From an uncultured Prochlorococcus sp. (GTDB lineage Bacteria > Cyanobacteriota > Cyanobacteriia > PCC-6307 > Cyanobiaceae): a stretch of 64,000 nucleotides of DNA. Where the stretch lies: contig NZ_CACOFR010000008.1 in assembly GCF_902626525.1 (NCBI RefSeq), forward strand, positions 22,043-86,042. Reading direction: 5' to 3'. Under the pieces are notes generated by a model. It was not told the origin of the DNA and searched no databases. It saw only the letters and a list, made by a program, of their open reading frames with translations. Made by a program: the position numbers and the translations under genes. This document shows, in pieces, positions 18,807 through 30,271 of the stretch (positions are counted from its first letter, which is position 1; each line of letters begins with the position of its first letter).

Positions 18807-19262
18807 TCAAGTTTCGCGAATTAATAAATTTTGAGAGGTAACTTCTTTAAAATTAAATTGAGAATAAAAGTCCTTTTTATTCGTGGTCATTAAATACAAT
18901 TTTTTTGTATTTTTAATTTTTTTTGAAGATAAAAGATTTTTAACTATTAATGTGCCAAAACCTTTGCCTTGGTGATTTTGATCTATGACTATATCCCAAA
19001 GAACCCCTCGATAAATCCCATCTGTTAGAGCTCTGCCAAAACCCACTATTTCGTTGCCAACCCAAAGACTAATAATAACATCACTGTTGGCGAGACATTT
19101 TTTTAGGTCATTAATGGTTCTATTTTTTGCCCAGAAAGTGTTGCTGTCAAGTAATTTTTGTAGTTTATTTAATCCATTTGTAGGCTTTAGATTGGGACCT
19201 AACCCAAAAAGCCTTAAGCCCATGGCGCCTTTGGAATGATTTATTAGAGATATTGCCTTCAT
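18807..19262 (-). CDS. GNAT family N-acetyltransferase
   Basis: A 151-residue single-domain GNAT protein. The acetyl-CoA binding motif A is visible as VIDQNHQGKGFGTLIVKNLL (about 92-111), with the Q/R-x-x-G-x-G/A pyrophosphate loop QGKGFG. Before it is the strand VGFGRALTDG and after it KLYLMTTNKKDFYSQFNF. The acceptor (protein, amino acid or small amine) cannot be told from sequence. It converges on the gtrA-like gene with a 4-bp gap and diverges from secA. Confidence 0.8.
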   Translation of the reverse strand: MKAISLINHSKGAMGLRLFGLGPNLKPTNGLNKLQKLLDSNTFWAKNRTINDLKKCLANSDVIISLWVGNEIVGFGRALTDGIYRGVLWDIVIDQNHQGKGFGTLIVKNLLSSKKIKNTKKLYLMTTNKKDFYSQFNFKEVTSQNLLIRET

Positions 19263-19394
19263 GTGTTTAAAAGTTTTATAAGAAATTTAAGAAAATTTGA
19301 TTTTTTTGGTAATTTCAATCTAAATACCCTAGTCGATCATTTCTATAAAATAAAGAGATAAGAATATTCTTCATTCTGTTGTAACGCACTAATT

Positions 19395-19400
19395 TATAAT
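19395..19400 (+). promoter_or_regulatory. Candidate secA -10 box
   Basis: A consensus TATAAT 36 bases before the secA ATG would put transcription start near 19407 and a leader of about 30 nt. No clear -35 box is seen, which is common in this AT-rich background. Confidence 0.45.
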
Positions 19401-19436
19401 GTTTGTAATAAAATTGACTTTTAAAGGCTAATACTT

Positions 19437-22268
19437 ATGCTAAAACTTTTGTTAGGTGATCCAAATACACGAAAGTTAAAGCGCTATCAACCAATTGTTG
19501 AAGAAATTAATTTTTTAGAAGAGGAAATTTCTAAACTGAATGATGATGATTTGAGAAAAGAAACAAATAATCTTAAAACAAAAATTTCATCAGAAATAAA
19601 TGTTCAAAAACAAAATCAACTCTTAGAAGAATTTCTTCCAAAAGCCTTCGCAATCGTGAGAGAAGCAAGTAAACGTGTTCTTGAAATGCGACATTTTGAT
19701 GTTCAATTAATAGGGGGAATGGTTTTACATGAGTGTCAAATTGCTGAGATGAAGACTGGAGAAGGAAAAACTCTTGTTGCAACATTACCTTGTTATTTAA
19801 ATGCTCTAACTGGGAAAGGGGTTCATGTTGTTACAGTAAATGACTATTTAGCTAGAAGAGATGCCGAGTGGATGGGACAAGTTCATCGTTTTTTAGGTTT
19901 ATCCGTTGGTTTAATTCAGCAAGACATGAGCCCAGTGGAGAGAAAGAAAAATTACGATTGTGATATAACTTATGCTACAAATTCGGAATTAGGATTTGAT
20001 TATTTAAGAGATAATATGTCTACAGATATTAATGAGGTAGTCCAAAGAAAATTCAATTACTGTGTGATCGATGAGGTTGATTCAATATTAATCGACGAGG
20101 CTAGAACACCTTTAATTATTTCTGGTCAAGTTGAAAGACCTCAAGAAAAATATCAAAAGGCTCATGCATTATCTTTGGCGCTAGTTAAAGCAAAAGAATT
20201 AAGTAAAGATGGTATTGATCCAGAAGGTGATTATGAAGTTGATGAAAAACAAAGAAGTTGTATATTAACTGACCAGGGTTTTGCTAAATGTGAAGAGTAT
20301 TTGGGTGTTGGTGATTTATATAACCCTCAAGATCCCTGGGCACACTATATAACTAATGCTTTAAAAGCCAAGGAATTATTTATTAAAGATGTAAATTATA
20401 TTATTAAAAATGATGAGGCTGTCATAGTGGATGAATTTACAGGTAGAGTAATGCCAGGAAGGCGGTGGAGTGACGGACAACATCAGGCAATAGAAGCAAA
20501 AGAGAGTCTTAAAATTCAGCCTGAAACTCAAACATTAGCTTCTATCACTTATCAGAATTTTTTCCTTTTATATCCTGGTTTAGCTGGTATGACGGGAACT
20601 GCAAAAACTGAGGAGGTTGAATTTGAAAAAACTTATAAACTGGAATCAACAGTTATACCAACTAATCAAATAAGAAAGAGACAAGATTGGTCTGATCAAG
20701 TATTTAAAACAGAGATAGGTAAATGGAAAGCAGTTGCTAAAGAAACTGCACAAATTCATAGGGATGGTAGACCTGTTTTAGTTGGTACAACAAGTGTTGA
20801 AAAAAGTGAGTTGTTAAGCTCCCTTTTAGCTGAAGAAAAAATTCCTCATAATTTATTAAATGCTAAGCCTGAAAACGTGGAACGTGAAGCGGAAATTGTT
20901 GCTCAGGCAGGAAGAGCAGGCGCTGTTACTATCGCGACTAATATGGCAGGAAGAGGGACGGATATAATTCTTGGTGGTAACAGCGATTATATGGCAAGAC
21001 TTAAATTAAAAGAGACTTTAACTCCCTTGTTGGTTAAGCCAGATAATGAGCATAAGCCTCCAATTCCAAAACAAAGAATTCCAAAAAATAAGGGTGGCTT
21101 TTCTTCAAAAGTGAAATCAAATTTGAAAAAGAACATTACAAATTATTCAACAAGTCTTTTTCCTTGCAAACTGAATGAACAAATTGAAAATAAAATCTCT
21201 ATTTTATCTAATGAACTTGTTAGATATTGTGGGGATAGACAACTTTCTGTCTTGGAGTTGGATGACATGATAGCTACAGCCGCAGAAAAAGCTCCTACTC
21301 AAGATAAATTGATAAAGCTTTTGAGAGAATCTTTATCAGACGTAAAAGATGAATATGACAAAGTTTTGATTCATGAGGAGAGAAAAGTAAGAGAAGCTGG
21401 TGGTTTACATGTCATAGGTACAGAGAGACATGAATCAAGAAGAGTGGATAATCAACTTCGAGGTAGGGCAGGAAGACAAGGTGATCTTGGTAGCACAAGA
21501 TTCTTTTTATCTTTAGAAGATAATTTATTGAGGATTTTTGGAGGCGATAGAGTAGCAAATTTAATGAATGCATTTAGGGTAGATGAAGATATGCCTATTG
21601 AATCAGGAATGCTTACAAGGTCTTTAGAAAGTGCTCAAAAGAAAGTAGAAACATATTATTACGATATTAGAAAACAAGTTTTTGAATATGACGAGGTTAT
21701 GAATAATCAAAGAAAAGCAGTTTATAGCGAAAGACTAAGAGTCTTGCAAGGAACTGATTTAAAAAGGCAAGTTATAGGATATGGAGAAAGAACTATGAGC
21801 GAAATTGTAGAGGCTTATATAAATCCTGATCTACCTCCTGAAGAATGGAATATTGTACAATTAATCTCTAAAGTCAAAGAATTTATTTATTTATTGGATG
21901 ATCTTAAAGCTGATGATGTCAATTTATTGTCAATAGAAGAATTAAAAAACTATCTGCAGGAGCAGTTACGAATAGCTTATGATCTCAAGGAATCTCAAAT
22001 AGAAAAAATTCGTCCAGGATTAATGAGAGAAGCTGAAAGGTTCTTCATTTTGCAGCAAATTGATAATTTATGGCGAGAACATTTGCAATCCATGGATTCC
22101 TTAAGAGAATCAGTCGGATTAAGAGGTTATGGCCAAAAAGATCCTTTAATCGAATATAAAAATGAAGGTTATGATATGTTTCTTGAAATGATGACTAACA
22201 TGAGGAGAAATGTTATTTATTCAATGTTTATGTTTCAACCTAAAACTGATACGGACGAAAATAACTAA
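19437..22268 (+). CDS. secA: SecA, preprotein translocase ATPase
   Basis: Motor that pushes unfolded preproteins through SecYEG at the plasma and thylakoid membranes. In the 943-residue product Walker A is MKTGEGKT at about 105-112, the DEAD-type box is [16 protein letters not shown] near 210, and NBD2 includes [14 protein letters not shown] near 500. Between that motif and [17 protein letters not shown] there is a lysine-rich insertion of roughly 100 residues relative to E. coli SecA, as in other cyanobacterial and plastid forms. The C-terminal zinc-finger/SecB-binding tail is absent; the protein ends [12 protein letters not shown]. It converges on cysE with an 8-bp gap. Confidence 0.97.
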   Translation: MLKLLLGDPNTRKLKRYQPIVEEINFLEEEISKLNDDDLRKETNNLKTKISSEINVQKQNQLLEEFLPKAFAIVREASKRVLEMRHFDVQLIGGMVLHECQIAEMKTGEGKTLVATLPCYLNALTGKGVHVVTVNDYLARRDAEWMGQVHRFLGLSVGLIQQDMSPVERKKNYDCDITYATNSELGFDYLRDNMSTDINEVVQRKFNYCVIDEVDSILIDEARTPLIISGQVERPQEKYQKAHALSLALVKAKELSKDGIDPEGDYEVDEKQRSCILTDQGFAKCEEYLGVGDLYNPQDPWAHYITNALKAKELFIKDVNYIIKNDEAVIVDEFTGRVMPGRRWSDGQHQAIEAKESLKIQPETQTLASITYQNFFLLYPGLAGMTGTAKTEEVEFEKTYKLESTVIPTNQIRKRQDWSDQVFKTEIGKWKAVAKETAQIHRDGRPVLVGTTSVEKSELLSSLLAEEKIPHNLLNAKPENVEREAEIVAQAGRAGAVTIATNMAGRGTDIILGGNSDYMARLKLKETLTPLLVKPDNEHKPPIPKQRIPKNKGGFSSKVKSNLKKNITNYSTSLFPCKLNEQIENKISILSNELVRYCGDRQLSVLELDDMIATAAEKAPTQDKLIKLLRESLSDVKDEYDKVLIHEERKVREAGGLHVIGTERHESRRVDNQLRGRAGRQGDLGSTRFFLSLEDNLLRIFGGDRVANLMNAFRVDEDMPIESGMLTRSLESAQKKVETYYYDIRKQVFEYDEVMNNQRKAVYSERLRVLQGTDLKRQVIGYGERTMSEIVEAYINPDLPPEEWNIVQLISKVKEFIYLLDDLKADDVNLLSIEELKNYLQEQLRIAYDLKESQIEKIRPGLMREAERFFILQQIDNLWREHLQSMDSLRESVGLRGYGQKDPLIEYKNEGYDMFLEMMTNMRRNVIYSMFMFQPKTDTDENN

Positions 22269-22276
22269 ATTAAGAT

Positions 22277-23014
22277 TTAATCATCTCCAAGAAAGTCAAT
22301 AATTTCTTTGTCTTTAAGATTTTGGGCATCGCCGAGTTTAGATATATCTACAGATTCTGAGTTAGTTATACATTGAAGGGTTTTTTGTAACTTGCGAATT
22401 TCACTCTCAAGTAGATCTATTCTATCCATTAAATTTTTTATCACATTTGCTTCTGCATCTGGTAAGGCGGAATGAGCCAATGGATTAACTTTGACCCCAC
22501 TTTGGTGCACTATTCTCCCAGGAACTCCAACTACAGTACTGTTCTCATCTACATTACGAACAACTACTGAACCTGCTCCAATACGAGTATTAGATCCTAC
22601 TGTGATTGATCCAAGAACTTTTGCACCAGCACCAACAACAACATTTTCCATTAAGGTTGGGTGTCTTTTTCCATGACTTTTGCCAGTACCGCCTAATGTC
22701 ACTCCTTGATAAAGCAGACAATTATTTCCTATCTCTGCTGTTTCACCAATCACAACTCCCATGCCATGATCAATGAAAACCCTTTTACCAATTTTGGCTC
22801 CAGGATGAATTTCAATGCCTGTTAATAATCTATTAGTATGACTTAACAAGCGAGGAATTAAAGGAATTTTTAATTGCCATAACTTATGAGTGAATCTATG
22901 AATAACTATTGATTGAAAGCCAGGGTAGCAAAGAAAAATCTCTAATATTCCTCTAGCAGCAGGATCCCTTTCTTTGATGATTTCTATATCTGATTTAAAA
23001 GTCCTTAACATCAT
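22277..23014 (-). CDS. cysE: Serine O-acetyltransferase
   Basis: Makes O-acetylserine from serine and acetyl-CoA, the first step of cysteine synthesis. The 245-residue protein has the left-handed beta-helix of hexapeptide repeats at about 65-165 (GAKIGKRVFIDHGMGVVIGE, then IGAGSVV) and the catalytic histidine in FIDHGMGVVIGETAEIG. A C-terminal extension of about 45 residues looks like a short coiled coil (LMDRIDLLESEIRKLQKTL). A second ATG one codon in (23011) is equally possible. It starts 3 bp after the gntR-type gene, so the regulator and cysE almost certainly share a transcript. Confidence 0.94.
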   Translation of the reverse strand: MMLRTFKSDIEIIKERDPAARGILEIFLCYPGFQSIVIHRFTHKLWQLKIPLIPRLLSHTNRLLTGIEIHPGAKIGKRVFIDHGMGVVIGETAEIGNNCLLYQGVTLGGTGKSHGKRHPTLMENVVVGAGAKVLGSITVGSNTRIGAGSVVVRNVDENSTVVGVPGRIVHQSGVKVNPLAHSALPDAEANVIKNLMDRIDLLESEIRKLQKTLQCITNSESVDISKLGDAQNLKDKEIIDFLGDD

Positions 23015-23017
23015 GGT

Positions 23018-24004
23018 TTAATTAATCACTCCAATTTCTTTTTTTAATAGATTTATTGTTTCGATACTTAAATAATTTTTAGCGCATATTATTTGAGGTA
23101 ATCTCATAAGCTGAGACCGATTTTTTAATAATGTATTTTCTACAACTGATAAACTAGGACCATCACAAACTATATGGTTCGAAGCTTTTAAGAGTGATAG
23201 TAATCTACTATTATTATCTGAGATTGCCGTCATCAGCATCAATTCACTTCCTCGCATGCTATGAATGATAACTTCTGCGGCTCTTAATAAACCAGGACTA
23301 ATGCTGACGATACCTACACAACTTCCAGCATTTAATTCTTTGATAATTTTTAATTCTTTTTGAAAATCGCTCAAGTCAACTGCAATAGCTCGGACTCCAT
23401 ATTGTTTTGCAACTTTTTCTAGAGGCTGCAAGAAATATCTACTTGTCACAATAGTACCATTATTTGAATTACTCAAAACTTTTTCTAATTCTTCCATAGG
23501 AATAACTTCTACTGGGACATTAACTTTTGGTGAGAGTTCTTCTGCTATTAGCATAGAAGCTCCTATATCCTCTCTTGGAGTACTAACTAAAATTCTGGCT
23601 CCGCATTTTATACGCCAATCAATTTCATTGGTCAATATTTCTCTTGTTTCTTGTAACGTGCAGCCAATATTTATGAAATCATCAATAGCCTTCTTGGCTT
23701 CTTGATCTGGTGGTTTATTTATTTTATTTTTTGAATAAATTGATTTTTTAAAATCTCTTTTCGTAAGATTATCTCTTACATAGATACCTGATCCAGCTAT
23801 AGCTTCAACAACCCCATCTATCTCTAGCTGTCTGTAGACTTTACTTATAGTATTACGATGAAGTCCAGTCTGCATTGCAAGCTGTCTGGTGCTTGGCAGT
23901 CTGTGTCCAGGCGGATAATGTCTTGCTGCTATTGCAAAGCAAATTTGATTGTATAATTGTGTTGATGCCGGGATATCACTTTCTTGTTGTATATGGAATC
24001 TCAC
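23018..24004 (-). CDS. GntR-family transcriptional regulator
   Basis: A 328-residue protein with an N-terminal winged helix of the GntR type. Residues ~8-75 contain PASTQLYNQICFAIAARHYP, then the recognition region LPSTRQLAMQTGLHRNTISK and the wing GSGIYV. The remaining ~250 residues match neither the FadR, HutC nor MocR (aminotransferase) effector domains that I would recognise. They read as alternating strands and helices (GARILVSTPREDIGASM; IVTSRYFLQPLEKVAKQYGV), like a periplasmic-binding or Rossmann-type ligand fold. It lies 3 bp upstream of cysE on the same strand, which suggests a link to cysteine/serine metabolism, but that is inference. Confidence 0.85.
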   Translation of the reverse strand: MRFHIQQESDIPASTQLYNQICFAIAARHYPPGHRLPSTRQLAMQTGLHRNTISKVYRQLEIDGVVEAIAGSGIYVRDNLTKRDFKKSIYSKNKINKPPDQEAKKAIDDFINIGCTLQETREILTNEIDWRIKCGARILVSTPREDIGASMLIAEELSPKVNVPVEVIPMEELEKVLSNSNNGTIVTSRYFLQPLEKVAKQYGVRAIAVDLSDFQKELKIIKELNAGSCVGIVSISPGLLRAAEVIIHSMRGSELMLMTAISDNNSRLLSLLKASNHIVCDGPSLSVVENTLLKNRSQLMRLPQIICAKNYLSIETINLLKKEIGVIN

Positions 24005-24083
24005 TGTAGAAAAATCCTGACTAACTAAATATTATCCATAGTGACACTTTAACATTCGGCATAGTTTTTCCGATAATAATTTC

Positions 24084-24656
24084 TCAATCTGCATCTTTTT
24101 TAATTAAGGGAGTTTTTCTAGGGCTTAAAAACATAATCATGTTTCTCCCTTCCCTTTTTGGCTTTTGCTGTACTTCTGATTGCTCTTCTAAATCATTAGC
24201 CATTTTTAAAAGTAGTGTTTCAGCTAAATTTGAGTGTTGAATTTCTCTACCCCTAAAAATTACTGTGCATTTTACTTTATCTCCTGATTTTAAAAATTTA
24301 GTAGCTTGGCCTATTCTTACGTCATAATCATGCTTATCAATTTTGTATCTCATTTTTACTTCTTTAACTTCAGTTTGATGAGATTTCTTTTTTGCTTCTT
24401 TTGCTTTTTTTTCTTGTTCAAATTTATATTTTCCATAGTTCATGATTCTACAAACAGGAGGATTTGCTTTTTCGCTGACCAAAACCAAATCAAGTTCTCT
24501 TTGAGAGGCTATCTCTAATGCTTTTAATCTATCTATGACTCCTAATTGTTTCCCATCTGAATCAACAACTCTCAATTGAGAGTATTTTATTCTTTCATTT
24601 ATATTAGGGAGCTCTCTAACAGGAGCGCGGCGGTCAAATCGAGGGCGTGGTGGCAT
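24084..24656 (-). CDS. infC: Translation initiation factor IF-3
   Basis: Keeps 30S subunits free and checks start-codon pairing. The 190-residue protein has the N-terminal domain [20 protein letters not shown] (about 18-37), a lysine-rich linker ([10 protein letters not shown], about 83-92) and the C-terminal domain from about 95 ([31 protein letters not shown]). About 15 basic residues ([16 protein letters not shown]) precede the conserved start. It begins with ATG, unlike the AUU start of E. coli infC. It lies between miaA and the gntR-type gene on the minus strand. Confidence 0.96.
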   Translation of the reverse strand: MPPRPRFDRRAPVRELPNINERIKYSQLRVVDSDGKQLGVIDRLKALEIASQRELDLVLVSEKANPPVCRIMNYGKYKFEQEKKAKEAKKKSHQTEVKEVKMRYKIDKHDYDVRIGQATKFLKSGDKVKCTVIFRGREIQHSNLAETLLLKMANDLEEQSEVQQKPKREGRNMIMFLSPRKTPLIKKDAD

Positions 24657-24710
24657 TCAGTTCAGTTAATAAATTGATTGGATGATGAACAAAATTTAAT
24701 ATTTATAAAA

Positions 24711-25610
24711 TTAGCCTATAAAAGACTCTATTTTAATTATTGCATCTTTTAGCAGGTTTTTGTTATCGAGCCAAAGTGGATTATTTTTATTACGGAACCA
24801 TGTTTTTTGTCTTTTAGCAAATTTTACAGTTTTTGTAGAAGTAATCTCAATTGCTTGATCAATTGTTAAGTGATTATTTAAGACTTCCTTAGATTCAAGG
24901 TAACCAATGGTTGATAACATTGGGAAATTATTTCCATACTGAGAAATAAGATGTTCAGTCTCTTCAACAATTCCAGAAAGAAATATATTTTTTGTTCGTT
25001 GTAAAATTCTTTCTTTTAGATTATCTCTATCCAATCCAAGCTCTAATATTCTCCAGTTAGGCGGTTTTTGAACTTTTTGACTTGATATAGGTTTACCTGT
25101 TACATAAAAAACTTCTAGAGCTCTTATCGTTCTAATGTGATCGGCAAAATTGATTTTTTTTGTTGAAATTGGATCACAATTTTTTAAAAGTTCCCAACAC
25201 CCTTGTTGACCAAGTTCTTCTAATTGTCTTCTCAAATTATTTTGGGGAGGTACATTTGGCACAAAAAACCCTTTAGTTATTGAGTTCATATATAAACCAC
25301 TTCCTCCAACAAGAAAAGGTAAATTATTTTTATTAATTTCTTGTGTTATTGATTTTTGAGCAATTTCTTGAAATTGTTTTACATTAACTGGATTAATAGG
25401 CTCTTTAATATCTAATAAGAAATGCTTTATTTTTTTTTGTTGTTTTTCAGATGGTTTGGCTGTTCCAATATCCATAAATTTGTAAATTTGTCTTGAATCA
25501 ACATTATGTATACGTGTTTTAAAGTATTCTGCAATTTCAATAGCTAATTCAGTTTTACCACTTGCTGTGGGTCCAATTAAAACTATTACATGAGGTTTGT
25601 AAGAAGACAT
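24711..25610 (-). CDS. miaA: tRNA dimethylallyltransferase
   Basis: Adds a dimethylallyl group to A37 of tRNAs that read codons starting with U. The 299-residue protein has the P-loop [15 protein letters not shown] at about 13-27, the [16 protein letters not shown] motif near 38-53 and the [10 protein letters not shown] segment near 103-112. The C-terminal [16 protein letters not shown] is also diagnostic. Length is normal. It starts 152 bp from gyrB in divergent orientation; infC follows 54 bp downstream on the same strand. Confidence 0.96.
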   Translation of the reverse strand: MSSYKPHVIVLIGPTASGKTELAIEIAEYFKTRIHNVDSRQIYKFMDIGTAKPSEKQQKKIKHFLLDIKEPINPVNVKQFQEIAQKSITQEINKNNLPFLVGGSGLYMNSITKGFFVPNVPPQNNLRRQLEELGQQGCWELLKNCDPISTKKINFADHIRTIRALEVFYVTGKPISSQKVQKPPNWRILELGLDRDNLKERILQRTKNIFLSGIVEETEHLISQYGNNFPMLSTIGYLESKEVLNNHLTIDQAIEITSTKTVKFAKRQKTWFRNKNNPLWLDNKNLLKDAIIKIESFIG

Positions 25611-25640
25611 ATGAATTTCTGAAGAAAAATCTAAAACCTA

Positions 25641-25646
25641 TATAAT
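25641..25646 (+). promoter_or_regulatory. Candidate -10 box for the gyrB leader
   Basis: A consensus TATAAT would start transcription near 25652, about 110 bases before the gyrB ATG. The leader would contain the 14-codon reading frame and hairpin described next. No convincing -35 is seen. Confidence 0.45.
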
Positions 25647-25665
25647 TAAAGTGATTAAATTTTTC

Positions 25666-25710
25666 ATGGACTTAGAGCCTTTCTCTTATTGTGATGGTAA
25701 GTTTAATTAA
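25666..25710 (+). CDS. Possible 14-residue leader peptide upstream of gyrB
   Basis: ATG at 25666 opens a frame of 14 codons (MDLEPFSYCDGKFN) that stops with TAA at 25708-25710, two bases before the 10-bp hairpin at 25713. The order promoter, tiny frame, hairpin, T tract is the layout of an attenuator. I see no Shine-Dalgarno sequence and no run of one regulatory codon, so it may be chance; a frame this short is common in AT-rich DNA. Confidence 0.25.
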   Translation: MDLEPFSYCDGKFN

Positions 25711-25712
25711 AG

Positions 25713-25753
25713 AACTTTTAAAATAATACTTTAAAAGTTAATTGTTTTTTTTT
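25713..25753 (+). terminator. Hairpin and T tract in the gyrB leader
   Basis: AACTTTTAAA (25713-25722) and TTTAAAAGTT (25730-25739) form a perfect 10-bp stem with a 7-base loop. AATT at 25705-25708 can also pair with 25740-25743 across a 4-base bulge, which brings the stem next to nine T at 25745-25753. It looks like an intrinsic terminator, yet it ends 9 bases before the gyrB start codon. Either it attenuates gyrB or it ends a small RNA of about 100 nt. Confidence 0.5.
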
Positions 25754-25762
25754 AAATATTAA

Positions 25763-28056
<2,294 letters not shown>

Positions 28057-28059
28057 ATC

Positions 28060-28428
28060 TTGGATTTAAGTTCAATATGTATCATCTTACTTAGTAGTAC
28101 TTTTGGATTAATACTGAGAATATTTATACAAAATAATTTCAAAAAAAATATAGGTTTTGATATTCAGAATACTTCAATAGTGAATTTCATAGCATCATTT
28201 TTTTTAGGAATTTTAGTATCATTAAATTTCTTGAATAACCAAATATTATTGTTATTTTATATCGGTTTTTTAGGATGTTTTAGTACATTTTCTTCTTTTA
28301 TATATCAACTATTTCTTCTTTTTAAAAAGAGGAAATTTTTAAGATTAGTTTTACATTATATCGAGGTAATAGTTCTTTCTTTTCTGTTCTTTTATCTAGG
28401 TTATTTTCTTATTCAATATTTAAAATGA
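28060..28428 (+). CDS. crcB: CrcB/Fluc fluoride channel subunit, first copy
   Basis: Fluc proteins are small four-helix membrane proteins that dimerise head-to-tail into a fluoride exporter. This 122-residue copy has helices at about 3-22, 38-61, 66-90 and 98-120. The family asparagine is kept in SIVNFIASFFLGIL (with A in place of the usual G), and the pore motif is GCFSTFSSF. The start is TTG at 28060, 3 bases after the previous stop; no ATG is in frame before helix 2. It overlaps the second copy by 4 bp, so the pair should be made together as a heterodimer. Confidence 0.85.
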   Translation: MDLSSICIILLSSTFGLILRIFIQNNFKKNIGFDIQNTSIVNFIASFFLGILVSLNFLNNQILLLFYIGFLGCFSTFSSFIYQLFLLFKKRKFLRLVLHYIEVIVLSFLFFYLGYFLIQYLK

Positions 28429-28754
28429 AAATAAAAAAAATTGTTTATATTCTTTTAGCTTGTTATTTAGGAACTTTTTTTAGATTATATATTGATAATA
28501 ACTTTATTATTTCATTACTTGGTTCATTTTTTGTTGGTTTTATTATCAGTACAAAATTAAGTCACTTAACTAAAAAAATTTTATTTAGTGGTTTTTTTTC
28601 TTGCTTTACATCCTTTAGCGGATTTATATATTTTTTATACAAAATTTTTCATCAAGGAGATTTGATAAAATTTTTTATTCTTTTTAATTTAATCATAATT
28701 ATAAATCTTTTCACAATGTATTTTGGGTACTGGATAAGTAGAAAAATGACATAG
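28425..28754 (+). CDS. crcB: CrcB/Fluc fluoride channel subunit, second copy
   Basis: A 109-residue paralogue of the gene just upstream, with the same four-helix plan and a 4-bp overlap. It carries the GSFFVGFI segment of helix 2 and a pore motif SCFTSFSGF, but the position of the conserved asparagine reads serine (NFIISLLGSFF). In heterodimeric Fluc pairs each subunit can lose a different part of one pore, so this change is expected of an obligate partner rather than of a dead gene. No fluoride riboswitch is seen upstream of the pair. Confidence 0.82.
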   Translation: MKIKKIVYILLACYLGTFFRLYIDNNFIISLLGSFFVGFIISTKLSHLTKKILFSGFFSCFTSFSGFIYFLYKIFHQGDLIKFFILFNLIIIINLFTMYFGYWISRKMT

Positions 28755-28760
28755 ATTTCA

Positions 28761-28766
28761 TATAAT
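28761..28766 (+). promoter_or_regulatory. Candidate mgtE -10 box
   Basis: TATAAT 32 bases before the mgtE ATG, with a Shine-Dalgarno-like AAGGAA at 28783-28788. It suggests that mgtE has its own promoter apart from the gyrB-crcB run. Confidence 0.45.
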
Positions 28767-28797
28767 GATGTTGTTACTTTGACAAGGAATTATATTT

Positions 28798-30204
28798 ATG
28801 AATGAGAATAATCTTGAAACTGCTACATCCTTATCTTCAGATTTAAGTACTCCAGAAAATATTACTATTCAACTTGAAGAATTGCTTATCGCAGGAAATT
28901 ATGATGAGGCAAAGTTACTTTTAGAACCTTCCCAACCAGTCGATATTGCGGATGCTATTGGAAGTCTTCCATTAATATTGCAGGCATTAGCCTTTCGGTT
29001 GTTAAAAAAAAATGAGGCAATTGAGGTTTATGAATACTTAGATCCAATAGTTCAGCAAACTTTACTAGACAGACTTCGTTCAGGAGAAGTTTTAGAAATT
29101 GTGGAGAAAATGTCTCCTGATGATAGGGTTCAACTCTTTGATGAATTACCGGCTAAGGTTGTTCGGAAATTTTTGTCTGCTCTTAGTCCTGGGGAAAGGA
29201 AAGTTACGGCTGAATTGCTTGGATATGAGCCTGAAACTGCTGGGAGATTAATGACAACTGAATTCATAGATCTTAAAGAGATGCAAACAGCAGCAGATGC
29301 TCTTTCTTTAGTTAGGAAAAGAGCTCCATTTACGGAAACAATTTATAGTTTATATGTAACAGACAAAGAAAGACATTTGACGGGCATTCTTTCTTTAAGA
29401 GATCTTGTAACTGCCGATCCTTCTAAGCCAATTGGAGATGTTATGACAAGAGATGTAGTTAATATTTCTACAAATACTAATCAGGAAGAGGTGGCAAGAG
29501 CAATACAAAGATATGATTTTTTAGCTCTCCCAGTTGTTGATAAAGAAAAAAGACTTGTTGGAATAGTAACTGTCGATGATTTAATTGATGTTATAGAGCA
29601 AGAGGCAACTAGAGATATTTATGCAGCGGGAGCAGTTCAACCTGGAGATGAAGATGATTATTTTCAAAGTAGTTTATTTACAATAGCTCGTAGAAGAATT
29701 TTGTGGTTGTTAATTCTGGTTTTGGCAAATGGTTTAACTACAAAAGTTATAGCGATGAATGATCAAATACTAAAAGAGATAGTCTTACTAGCCGCATTTA
29801 TCCCTTTGCTTATAGGAACTGGGGGAAATGTTGGTGCTCAAAGTTCAACGGTAGTTATTAGAGGTTTAAGTACTCAAAAATTGAAGTCTCTTGGTGCAAT
29901 TAGGGCCGTAGTTAAGGAGGCAATAACAGGCGCTCTTTTAGGTATTTTGATGATGTTAGTAGTATTTCCTTTTGCTTGGTGGCAAGGAGAAGGACCTTTA
30001 ATAGCTTCTGCTGTAGGAATTAGTTTAATATCCATAACGACTTTAGCTGCCACAACAGGAGCTATTCTCCCTTTGTTGTTTGACAGGATGAAATTGGATC
30101 CAGCCTTGATGTCTTCTCCTTTTATAACAACTGTTACTGATATCGCAGGTGTATTTATTTATTTAAGTACCGCAAAATGGTTATTAAGCACTTCATTAAT
30201 CTAA
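28798..30204 (+). CDS. mgtE: MgtE-type magnesium transporter
   Basis: A Mg2+ channel/transporter of the plasma membrane gated by cytosolic Mg2+. The 468-residue protein has the three MgtE domains in order. First is the N domain of helical repeats, about 40-145 (LPAKVVRKFLSALSPGERK). Next are two CBS domains, about 150-275 (GVMTRD-type IGDVMTRDVVNIS; LVGIVTVDDLIDV). Last are five membrane helices from about 300 to the end, with PLLIGTGGNVGAQSS lining the pore. Length is normal. The sigma factor gene follows 67 bp later. Confidence 0.94.
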   Translation: MNENNLETATSLSSDLSTPENITIQLEELLIAGNYDEAKLLLEPSQPVDIADAIGSLPLILQALAFRLLKKNEAIEVYEYLDPIVQQTLLDRLRSGEVLEIVEKMSPDDRVQLFDELPAKVVRKFLSALSPGERKVTAELLGYEPETAGRLMTTEFIDLKEMQTAADALSLVRKRAPFTETIYSLYVTDKERHLTGILSLRDLVTADPSKPIGDVMTRDVVNISTNTNQEEVARAIQRYDFLALPVVDKEKRLVGIVTVDDLIDVIEQEATRDIYAAGAVQPGDEDDYFQSSLFTIARRRILWLLILVLANGLTTKVIAMNDQILKEIVLLAAFIPLLIGTGGNVGAQSSTVVIRGLSTQKLKSLGAIRAVVKEAITGALLGILMMLVVFPFAWWQGEGPLIASAVGISLISITTLAATTGAILPLLFDRMKLDPALMSSPFITTVTDIAGVFIYLSTAKWLLSTSLI

Positions 30205-30271
30205 ATTCACTAGGTAAATTTACTCATTTTTGTGAAAATGTGGATTTTTTTGTTTAACTTTACATTTCTTA

